Assembly (NCBI RefSeq): GCF_036046055.1
Contig: NZ_CP107939.1
Span: 2,728,001 to 2,792,000 of the forward strand
Source of the DNA: Nocardia sp. NBC_00403
GTDB taxonomy: Bacteria; Actinomycetota; Actinomycetes; Mycobacteriales; Mycobacteriaceae
Direction of reading: 5' to 3'
DNA: 64,000 nt
In this document: positions 43,408-50,232 of the stretch, one piece after another
Layout of the letters: every line of letters starts with the position of its first letter
How positions within the stretch are numbered: the first letter of the stretch is position 1
Position numbers and translations under genes: made by a program
Notes under the pieces: generated by a model
What the model was told of the DNA's origin: nothing
The model's database searches: none
The model's input: the letters and a program-made list of their open reading frames with translations, nothing else

Positions 43408-44256
43408 ATGCCTGCAGTCGATATTGCCGCCGGTCGGATCCACTATGTCGAGCGTGGCGACGGCCCGCCCGTGGTGCTGCTCCACGGTCTTTTGATGAAC
43501 CACACCGTGTGGGATCGGGTGATCGACCTGCTGCCCAGTGGATTCCGCTATGTGCTGCCCGACTTACCGCTCGGCGCGCACGCGACGCCGATGAATCCCG
43601 GCACGGACCTCTCCCTGCGTGGGCAGAATCAGATCATTGCCGATTTCCTCGACGCGCTCGATCTGCGCGAGGTGACATTGGTGCACAGCGACTGGGGTGG
43701 GGGACTGTTCCTCACCGCGTACGGTCTCGATCAGCGGGTGGCCCGGCTGATCGCACTGCCGTGTGAGGCGTTCGAGAACTTTCCGCCCGGACTGCCGGGC
43801 AAGATGGTCGCCATCGCGGTGGCGATTCCCGGCGGTGTCGCACTTGCGTTGCGGCAGTTGCGGATCCGCTTCTTGCGCAACTCGCCGCTACTGATGGGAA
43901 TGATGGCGCGCGAGCCGCTGCCGGACGACCTGGTGCGCGAGTGGACCGAACCGGCGCTGCACGACAAGGCAATTCGGCGGGATCTGATCAAATACGCCAA
44001 GTCGGACTTCCGTGGATCCGAGCTGATCGCGAATACCGAGGCATTGCAGCACTTTTCCGGTGACGCCCTCGTGCTCTGGTCGTCGGCGGGCAAGGTGATG
44101 CCGAGGGACCACGGTCGTCGGCTCGCGGAGTTGCTGCCCAAGGGCAGGCTCGTGGAGATCGACGATGCCTACGTCTTGTCCATGCTCGATCGACCCGACG
44201 TGGTCGCCGAGGCTATGGCGGCCTTCCTGACCAACCAGCGGACCGGGGCGGTCTGA
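43408..44256 (+). CDS. Alpha/beta hydrolase with Asp nucleophile
   Basis: 282 residues. It begins with IHYVERGDGPPVVLLHGLLM (oxyanion region) and has HSDWGGG at the nucleophile elbow, so the nucleophile would be Asp as in dehalogenases and epoxide hydrolases. The catalytic His normally near the C-terminus is not evident: its place reads EIDDAYVLSMLDRPD. I recall the same in other actinobacterial proteins of this group. GGAGG lies 7 bases before the ATG. Probably controlled by the divergent TetR protein. Confidence 0.88.
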   Translation: MPAVDIAAGRIHYVERGDGPPVVLLHGLLMNHTVWDRVIDLLPSGFRYVLPDLPLGAHATPMNPGTDLSLRGQNQIIADFLDALDLREVTLVHSDWGGGLFLTAYGLDQRVARLIALPCEAFENFPPGLPGKMVAIAVAIPGGVALALRQLRIRFLRNSPLLMGMMAREPLPDDLVREWTEPALHDKAIRRDLIKYAKSDFRGSELIANTEALQHFSGDALVLWSSAGKVMPRDHGRRLAELLPKGRLVEIDDAYVLSMLDRPDVVAEAMAAFLTNQRTGAV

Positions 44257-44431
44257 GGCGCGAGTCACCGCATCGCGCTGTCGAAATCGGCATCGCGGTT
44301 GTCGTCGAATTCCGCGTCGGTGCCCACCGGCGCGGGCAGCTGCGGCGGAATTCCCGGACCGACAACCGCCTGGCCACCGCTAACGAGGACGTGCCGGTTC
44401 GGGTGTGGCGGGCCGCCGTACTCTGATTTCC

Positions 44432-45295
44432 ATGTCGGTAATCGCGGGACCGCGCCTCGATGCGGACTTCGACCGGCTGCTCGAGCTGCTCAACGGCCGC
44501 CGGGTGGCGGTGCTGACCGGTGCCGGTGTGTCGACCGACAGCGGCATCCCCGACTATCGCGGTCCCACTTCACCGGCCCGCAATCCCATGACCTACCAGC
44601 AGTTCGTCGGTGATCCGGTCTTCCGCCGACGGTATTGGGCCCGCAACCACATCGGCTGGCGTGCCATGGACGGCTCCCGCCCCAATTCCGGGCATCGCGC
44701 GCTGGCCCGACTCGAGTCGATGGGCGTCGTCACCGGGCTGATCACCCAGAACGTCGATCTGCTGCACACCAAGGCAGGCAGCCGTCGGGTGATCGACCTG
44801 CACGGCACTTACGCGCGAGTGCGCTGTCTCGGCTGCGAAGCGCTCATCTCCCGCATGACGCTGGCCGAACGATTGGAAGCGGCGAACCCGGGTTTCGCGG
44901 CCGATGCCACGGCCAGCGGGGTCGAGGTGGCGCCGGACGCCGACGCGGTGATCGCCGATACCGAAAGCTTCCGCATGGTCGACTGTGCACGCTGCGGCGG
45001 CATGCTCAAACCCGACATCGTGTACTTCGGCGAGAACGTCCCCAAGGATCGCGTCGCTGCCGCCTTCGACCTCGTCGACGACGCCGAGGTCCTGCTGGTC
45101 GCCGGTTCTTCGTTGACCGTCATGTCGGGCCTGCGTTTCGTCCGTCACGCGGCGAAACACGGACGGCCCGTTGTCATCATCAATCGAGGCGCAACCCGGG
45201 GCGACGAATTCGCCGCACTCACCCTCGATGTGGGCTGCTCCACCGCGCTGACCGGCCTTGCGGACGCGGTCGCCGCTGTCGGTGGTCTGCGTTAG
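44432..45295 (+). CDS. Sirtuin (SIR2) NAD-dependent deacetylase
   Basis: 287 residues with the NAD fold GAGVSTDSGIPDYRG (about 30-44), GLITQNVDLLH, the catalytic His in DLHG, and a zinc site formed by RCLGC and DCARCGG. GSSLTVMSGLRF completes the NAD pocket. It removes acyl groups from lysine using NAD+. There is an insert of some 45 residues within the zinc region, longer than in the smallest bacterial members. The gene starts 175 bases after the hydrolase; the DUF72 gene follows after 10 bases and is likely co-transcribed. Confidence 0.93.
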   Translation: MSVIAGPRLDADFDRLLELLNGRRVAVLTGAGVSTDSGIPDYRGPTSPARNPMTYQQFVGDPVFRRRYWARNHIGWRAMDGSRPNSGHRALARLESMGVVTGLITQNVDLLHTKAGSRRVIDLHGTYARVRCLGCEALISRMTLAERLEAANPGFAADATASGVEVAPDADAVIADTESFRMVDCARCGGMLKPDIVYFGENVPKDRVAAAFDLVDDAEVLLVAGSSLTVMSGLRFVRHAAKHGRPVVIINRGATRGDEFAALTLDVGCSTALTGLADAVAAVGGLR

Positions 45296-45305
45296 CGTCG
45301 TGGGT

Positions 45306-46145
45306 ATGCGGCTACACGTGGGATGTGCGATGTGGACGCACGCCGCTTGGCAGCAACGGCAGCCCATCGCGGGCGAGAAGTTGCGGTCCTATGCCGAGTG
45401 GTGCAACGCGGTGGAGGGCAACACCACCTTCTATGCGACGCCGCAGCGGCGGACGGTGCAATCGTGGGCCGAACAGGTCGGGCCCGACTTCCGGTTCGTG
45501 GTCAAACTGCCGAAGACGGTCACCCACGAGCGCAGGCTGGCAGGTGTCGACGCGGAGATGCGCGCGTATCTCGACGCCATCGAGCCGCTCGGGACGAACG
45601 CGCACGCGCTGTGGGTGCAGTTGCCCGGCTCCTTCGGCCCGAACGATCTCGGCGCGCTTGCCGCGTTCCTGCGCAGACTCCCGCGCTCGTATCGATCCGC
45701 TGTCGAGGTCCGGCATCCCGCGTTCTTCGAGAACGATTCCGCCGCACGGCAATTGGAGACCGTGCTCGCGCTCGTCGATGCGGAGTGGATACCTTTCGAC
45801 ACGACAGTGCTTTTCGATGGCCCGGCGACCAGCCCGGCCGAGGCCGAGGCGCGGTCGAAGAAGCCGCGCCTGCCGCGCCGTATGCGGGCGCTCACCGAGT
45901 TCCCGATCGTTCGGTATCACGGGCGTGACGCGGAAGAACGAACGATCGAGGGCTGGCAGCCGTGGCTCGATACCGTCGTCGAGTGGTTGCGAGACGGTCG
46001 ATCGCCGACGGTGTTCCTCCATACCCCAGACAACGCAAGCTCTTTGGATCTCGCGCGCCGGTTCTACGACGAGATACAGGCGCGGCTCCCGGAATTGGCG
46101 CCGCTGCCCGAGCCACAGCCGGTCGAACCGATGACCTTGTTCTGA
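45306..46145 (+). CDS. DUF72 family protein
   Basis: 279 residues. It starts with RLHVGCAMWTH and has WCNAVEGNTTFYATP, FVVKLPKTVTHERRL, VEVRHPAFF and FLHTPDN, the conserved order of DUF72 (YecE) proteins, which form a TIM-barrel resembling endonuclease IV-type enzymes. Function is unknown. It lies 10 bases after the sirtuin gene; the C-terminus is proline-rich. Confidence 0.92.
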   Translation: MRLHVGCAMWTHAAWQQRQPIAGEKLRSYAEWCNAVEGNTTFYATPQRRTVQSWAEQVGPDFRFVVKLPKTVTHERRLAGVDAEMRAYLDAIEPLGTNAHALWVQLPGSFGPNDLGALAAFLRRLPRSYRSAVEVRHPAFFENDSAARQLETVLALVDAEWIPFDTTVLFDGPATSPAEAEARSKKPRLPRRMRALTEFPIVRYHGRDAEERTIEGWQPWLDTVVEWLRDGRSPTVFLHTPDNASSLDLARRFYDEIQARLPELAPLPEPQPVEPMTLF

Positions 46146-46196
46146 CCGGCGATTCCGTCGATCCATCGCCCGGATTTGCCGGTGAACAGCGGCCTT

Positions 46197-46319
46197 GCCC
46201 CACCTGACGGGCAGTTTCGTGATCAGCAGTGCGCCGAACATGTGGATGATCATCGGAATCTCTGACAGTCGCGCGAGCAGCCCAGCGAGGATGATTGAGC
46301 CCAGATGTATCGGTCGGTC
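46197..46319 (-). pseudogene. Possible DoxX-like fragment
   Basis: On the reverse strand just after the DoxX stop, the sequence encodes LGSIILAGLLARLSEIPMII and HMFGALLITKLPVRW, resembling the central helices of a DoxX-type membrane protein. There is no proper start and the frame then runs on as antisense of the DUF72 gene, so it would be a broken gene piece. Confidence is low. Confidence 0.35.
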
Positions 46320-46689
46320 ACCAGCCATAGGGGCTGAACCGGCCCCATGCGATGACGGCGGCGAGCACGAACAAGACCGCGACTATCACCACGCCGCGGC
46401 ATTCTTTACGGCGGATGTGCAAGATCGCCGCCAGCAGCGCGAATACTCCCAGACCGACCGCGGCGATCGGGGTCAAGATGGGAGCGATCCCGGTCGCGGC
46501 CGGTGCGATCAGCCCGATCGCACCGAGTATCTCCACCACACCGATGAACCACACGGTCGTTTTCGAGAAGTCGTGCGCCCACGGATACTGTTCGGCCAGC
46601 TTGTCCTTCGATTGGACAAGCTTCCCCACGCCGGACATGCCCACCAGGGCAGCCAGGATCGCCTGCAGGATCCACAAGAAAATACTCAT
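46318..46689 (-). CDS. DoxX-family membrane protein
   Basis: 123 residues and four membrane helices. DoxX markers: ILAALVGMSGVGKLVQS in helix 1 and TVWFIGVVEILGAIGLIAPA in helix 2; the end is WGRFSPYGW. GAAGG is 7 bases before the ATG. Members take part in respiratory or redox complexes, but for most, as here, function is not known. It lies at the edge of a stretch rich in broken genes. Confidence 0.88.
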   Translation of the reverse strand: MSIFLWILQAILAALVGMSGVGKLVQSKDKLAEQYPWAHDFSKTTVWFIGVVEILGAIGLIAPAATGIAPILTPIAAVGLGVFALLAAILHIRRKECRGVVIVAVLFVLAAVIAWGRFSPYGW

Positions 46690-46743
46690 TGACGTGCCTT
46701 CTTTTATGGTTGTTGGTCTGGGTTCAGCGCTTGATCGCTGTGG

Positions 46744-46883
46744 TCACGGACGGTTTTCGGGAAGCACACCGAGCTGTCGCATCTGCGAAGCCACGGCGAC
46801 CACCCCCAGGTCTCCGCAATTCGACCGTCCGCAATTCGACCGTCCGCGATACGGACGATGAAGATCTCGTTGTAGGAGATGGC
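46744..46883 (-). pseudogene. C-terminal remnant of a SnoaL-like ester cyclase
   Basis: One frame reads ISYNEIFIVRIADGRIADGR and then AETW; the next frame continues GVVAVASQMRQLGVLPENRP to a stop. Together they match the end of a SnoaL-like protein. Three lesions are seen: the N-terminal part is missing (the frame opens after a TAG), the 15-base unit coding IADGR is duplicated in tandem, and one G seems lost from a run of five, giving the frameshift. Confidence 0.7.
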
Positions 46884-46918
46884 CTAGCAACGGCTCTCGA
46901 CAACACTCCTGCGACCTG

Positions 46919-47386
46919 TCAGGGCTCGAGGTCGACCACGCCTTTGCCGCTCAGGATGTCGAGCGGCACCGACACCTGGTCGTGCGCGATCAACCAGGTG
47001 TCGTCGACCTTCCGCATGCCGTACGTGACCCGGACCCACATACCGCTCGTTTCGGCCCCGTTCTTCAGCGTGCCGCGCAGACGTGCAAAGGCGTGCCCGA
47101 ATGCCACATCATCGCCTACGGTGAACGTCAGGTCGCGAGCCTCATAGGTCACACTCTCGAAGAACATGAAGACTTTCGCCCAGTTCTCGAGTTTCGCCGC
47201 TATCCCGACATGCTGGAGCGGCTGCTCGACATCGAAGGACACGACGTCGGTTGTGTACAGCTGTTTCAGGGCCTCGAGATCCTTGGCTCGCAGTCCCTCG
47301 ACTACCTTGTCGATTTGCCGGCGAATCTCGACTTCCTCTACCTCGATACGGTCGGCGCGTGACTGAAAGTCGTTCGGCGTCGTCAT
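46919..47386 (-). CDS. SnoaL-like (YybH type) protein
   Basis: 155 residues. It contains IDKVVEGLRAKDLEALKQLY, TDVVSFDVEQPLQHVG and a final GMRKVDDTWLIAHDQVSVP, typical of YybH/SgcJ-like NTF2-fold proteins. GAAGGAAC lies before the ATG. Intact despite the broken genes on both sides. The remnant upstream of it encodes an FMN reductase with which it probably once formed an operon. Confidence 0.88.
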   Translation of the reverse strand: MTTPNDFQSRADRIEVEEVEIRRQIDKVVEGLRAKDLEALKQLYTTDVVSFDVEQPLQHVGIAAKLENWAKVFMFFESVTYEARDLTFTVGDDVAFGHAFARLRGTLKNGAETSGMWVRVTYGMRKVDDTWLIAHDQVSVPLDILSGKGVVDLEP

Positions 47387-47677
47387 GATTGGTTCCTTCG
47401 GAGTTGATGTGCGGGGTATCGGTGGCGGGCCGCCGTAGCGGCGCCAGGGCGGTGCTCCATGCGATGAGCTGATCCAGCAAGGTGTTCAGCGCTGTGATGT
47501 GGCGGTCGCGCGGTGTGAAGGTGGTGTGGTTCTCGAACCAGTACCCGGCCCAACCGCAAAGGCCCGCAGGTCACGCTGTGGGTGCTGGACTCGGCGGCGC
47601 GGCGCGGCGACGCCGAGTTCGAACTGATCGATCTGCGCGACCATCCGCTAGCCGAGGATGATGCCGATTCTGGTCAT
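47387..47677 (-). pseudogene. NADPH-dependent FMN reductase remnant with an internal inversion
   Basis: On the minus strand an AGGAG site and ATG at 47677 start MTRIGIILG, the family N-terminus, followed at once by a stop. The next family segment, TRPNRKGPQVTLWVLDSAAR and then RGDAEFELIDLRDHPLAE, is present but on the plus strand (about 47540-47653). After it the minus strand resumes with GYWFENHTTFTPRDRHITAL and NTLLDQLIAWSTALAPLR, the family C-terminus. About 38 codons have thus been flipped and about 90 central codons lost. The gene cannot make the enzyme. Confidence 0.85.
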
Positions 47678-47810
47678 GTCCGGAACTCCTGTTTCCCTGA
47701 GAGGGTCATACCCTTCCGACGACACAGCCGTCCGGAATGTCAGGCCGCATCACCAATCGGGTCGCCGATTCGTCGATTCTGGTAAGGACGTACCGACCTA
47801 GGAGTCGACC

Positions 47811-47997
47811 ATGACCGACCCGGACCTGGGCACAGTAATCACCGAGCGGCGTCAGCTGATCAATCTCGCCTACCGGCTGCTCGGCTCGTCGTGCTGGATT
47901 CCATGACGCCGGCCGAGCGCATGACGTTCGTCCTGCACGACGTCTTCCGCTACTCCTTCGCCGAATTCGCCGACATCGTCGGGCACACCCCCGCGTT
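47811..47997 (+). pseudogene. SigJ-like ECF sigma factor remnant
   Basis: A TAGGAG site and ATG begin MTDPDLGTVITERRQLINLA and YRLLGS, the start of a SigJ-type (ECF41-like) sigma factor. The sequence then jumps, out of frame, to VLDSMTPAERMTFVLHDVFR and YSFAEFADIVGHTPA, part of region 4. Most of regions 2 to 4 and the C-terminal SnoaL-like domain are missing, and the right end runs into recombinase sequence on the other strand. Confidence 0.8.
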
Positions 47998-48039
47998 GCG
48001 GCCCAGCCGGTCCAGGGTGCAGACCACGATCGTGTCGCC
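47992..48039 (-). pseudogene. Fragment of a serine recombinase (resolvase)
   Basis: The reverse strand encodes GDTIVVCTLDRLGRNAG, the conserved resolvase stretch GDTLVVWKLDRLGR. Nothing else of the enzyme is recognisable. The fragment abuts the broken sigma factor gene directly and is probably a scar left by a Tn3-like transposon or similar element. Confidence 0.6.
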
Positions 48040-48134
48040 CGAGGATTCCTGGGCCGGCCAGGGTGCGAAGCCTGGTGCGGGGATCCCCGCCTTGTCGAAC
48101 CGGCCGGTGCCCAATGTTTCGGGGCGCAGGAACC

Positions 48135-49415
48135 TCAGGATGGGTTGGAACCGGTGATGAACTTGCGGCGGACGGTGTAGATCGCGGCGCCGAGGGCGAC
48201 GACGGCCGCGCCTGCCAGCACCGATGTCATCGGCAGCGTGCATGCGAGGAGGAGGCAGCCGAGCAGGCCGATCGCCGGGATCAGCCGCACCGGCCGCCCC
48301 TCGGTCGCGGTGAGTGTCCATGCGGCCGCGTTGGCGACGGCGTAGTAGAGCAGCACGCCGAAGGAGGAGAATCCGATCGCGGCACGGACATCGGTCGTCG
48401 CGGCGGCGACGGCCACGATGACGCCGACGGCGACTTCGACGCGGTGCGGCACCGCGAATCGGGGATGCACTGCTGCGAGCGCGTGCGGCAGGTGCCGGTC
48501 GCGGGCCATCGCCAGTGTCGTACGCGAGACACCGAGGATCAACGCCAGCAGTGACCCCAGCGCCGCCACGACGGCTCCGGCCCGCACCACCGGTTCCAGC
48601 CGGTCGACGCCGGCTGCCCGCACCACGGCCGACAGCGGCGCGCCCGCCTCGGACAATCCCTGCGGCCCCAGCACCATCAGCGACGCGACCACGACAACCG
48701 CGTAGACGAGCAGGGCGCAGCCCAGGGCGAGCGGGATCGCACGGGGAATCGTGCGCGCCGGGTCGCGAACTTCCTCACCGAGCGTGGCGATCCGCGCGTA
48801 TCCGGCGAAGGCGAAGAACAACAGACCCGCCGCCTGCAACACCCCTGCCACGGTGATGTCGGAACCGAATTCCAGCCGTGCGACGTCAGAGGCGTGAGAG
48901 GTGAACGCTGCCACAACCACCGCGGCGAGCACAGCCAGCACGATCGTCACGATCACCCGGGTCACCAGAGCTGATTTCTGTACGCCGCGATAGTTCACCG
49001 CCGTCAACGCGACGACCGCCGCGACAGCGACGGCGTGTGCCTGCTCCGGCCACGCATACGCGCCGACGGTCAGCGCCATGGCCGCGCAGGAGGCGGTCTT
49101 GCCGACCACGAAGCACCACCCCGCGAGATACCCCCAGAAGTCGCCGAGCCGTTCGCGCCCATACACATACGTGCCGCCGGAGGACGGATACCGCGCGGCC
49201 AACCGGGCCGACGAGGTCGCATTGCAGTATGCGACCACCGCCGCTATCGCAAGCCCGAGCAGCAGCCCCGACCCCGCCGCCCGCGCTGCCGGAGCCAGGG
49301 TGGCGAAAATCCCCGCCCCGATCATGGAGCCGAGCCCGATCACGACAGCATCGGTCACTCCTAAGCTCCGACGGAGCTCGTCCGGTGTACCCGTCTGCGT
49401 TGTCTTCGACACCAC
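48135..49415 (-). CDS. APC-family amino acid permease
   Basis: 426 residues with about 12 membrane helices. It begins with a short polar head, then VTDAVVIGLGSMIGAGIFAT, the substrate-binding unwound helix of APC transporters, and YPSSGGTYVYGRERLGDFWG. FFAFAGYARIATLGEEVRDP is the helix 6 region. It takes up an amino acid or amine by proton symport. The start is a GTG codon just after AGGAG. It is whole, though remnants lie on both sides. Confidence 0.9.
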   Translation of the reverse strand: MVSKTTQTGTPDELRRSLGVTDAVVIGLGSMIGAGIFATLAPAARAAGSGLLLGLAIAAVVAYCNATSSARLAARYPSSGGTYVYGRERLGDFWGYLAGWCFVVGKTASCAAMALTVGAYAWPEQAHAVAVAAVVALTAVNYRGVQKSALVTRVIVTIVLAVLAAVVVAAFTSHASDVARLEFGSDITVAGVLQAAGLLFFAFAGYARIATLGEEVRDPARTIPRAIPLALGCALLVYAVVVVASLMVLGPQGLSEAGAPLSAVVRAAGVDRLEPVVRAGAVVAALGSLLALILGVSRTTLAMARDRHLPHALAAVHPRFAVPHRVEVAVGVIVAVAAATTDVRAAIGFSSFGVLLYYAVANAAAWTLTATEGRPVRLIPAIGLLGCLLLACTLPMTSVLAGAAVVALGAAIYTVRRKFITGSNPS

Positions 49416-49529
49416 GCTCCTGTCACACAGCCGATCCGGCTAGTTCGATCGAATTCAATTGATGAATTCGGTGCTTATGACAGCATCCAGCGAACACGCC
49501 GACGTCCGCTACCTCGTCGAATCAGGCAG

Positions 49530-49636
49530 CTGTCCAGCTTCTACACCGACCACCTCGGCTTTGCTTGCGCACCAGCGTTGCACCCGCCTTCGCCGACGCG
49601 GTGCGCGGCCCGCGGCGGCTATTGCTGTCGGCCTGA
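49530..49636 (+). pseudogene. VOC (glyoxalase-like) protein remnant
   Basis: One frame reads LSSFYTDHLGFA, the VOC family start, and another frame a few codons later gives PAFADAVRGPRRLLLS and a stop. The order matches glyoxalase/dioxygenase-fold proteins with a frameshift between, and the rest of the gene is absent. Confidence 0.65.
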
Positions 49637-49758
49637 TGCGACTGGCGCGGAAACCGGGACCTGGGCTGCTGAATCCGGCGCGGAAGGGGCCAGAACACGC
49701 AAAGATGCCCTGTACCTCAACCATCAATCGAGGTGCGGGCACTATCTCCGTGTTTGTT

Positions 49759-49976
49759 CTACGGGCGCTTGAACTTGCCGTCTCGCACGCCTGCGGTGAA
49801 GGCATCCCACTTGCTATCTTCCGCAGCAGGTTTCTGCTGCTGACCTCATCCAGCGATGCTCCCTGGATGCGATCATGCGCTTGCGTATACCGATGAACGG
49901 TACCCACCTTCTCGCTGTACATGTCCCCGGTGTAGTTCTCGGCATACACGATTGTCGGTTCGATCGGCTTGGGGAA
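49759..49976 (-). pseudogene. Remnant of a DUF5753 regulator joined to DUF397 tail
   Basis: The reverse strand encodes TIVYAENYTGDMYSEKVGTV and HRYTQAHDRIQGASLDEVSS, then NLLRKIA, matching the C-terminal DUF5753 domain of XRE-type regulators. At about 49812 the frame changes to DSKWDAFTAGVRDGKFKRP and a stop, matching the end of a DUF397 protein. These two genes are normally adjacent in actinobacteria, so one deletion removed the sequence between them. The XRE HTH is also gone. Confidence 0.7.
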
Positions 49977-50232
49977 CAGCCACAACCTGAACGGTCGGAC
50001 TCGATCAGCAACGGTTAGCACCGCAGCCGCGAGGCGGCGTGGGAGCGTGAACGTGTGGATGAGCATGAGCGGGACCGGATTCGCGGGCGGGAAGTCGGCT
50101 GACGAGGTCGAGCGAACGAGGAGGGACGTCGGCTCCCTCGCACGGGGGACCCTGCCACGGTGCGGGCGGCCGATGGCACGATCATCGCCAATGCTGTGCT
50201 CGACTCGTCGTGGGGGCCTGGAGGAGATGGCT

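Larger units (their letters stand above)
49416..50232. other. Decayed intergenic stretch
   Basis: About 800 bases without an intact gene. It holds the VOC remnant at 49530-49636 and the DUF5753/DUF397 remnant at 49759-49976, plus the promoter region of the TPR-like gene. No transposase or terminal repeats are seen. Confidence 0.6.

Noticed and set aside
46805..46860. Tandem repeat GCAATTCGACCGTCC considered as a regulatory repeat
   Set aside because: It codes in frame for duplicated IADGR in an ester cyclase remnant, so it is better explained as slippage in a dead gene.
46190..50100. The decay zone considered as a genomic island with attachment sites
   Set aside because: No tRNA, integrase, terminal direct repeats or transposase are visible; only a resolvase fragment of about 16 codons.
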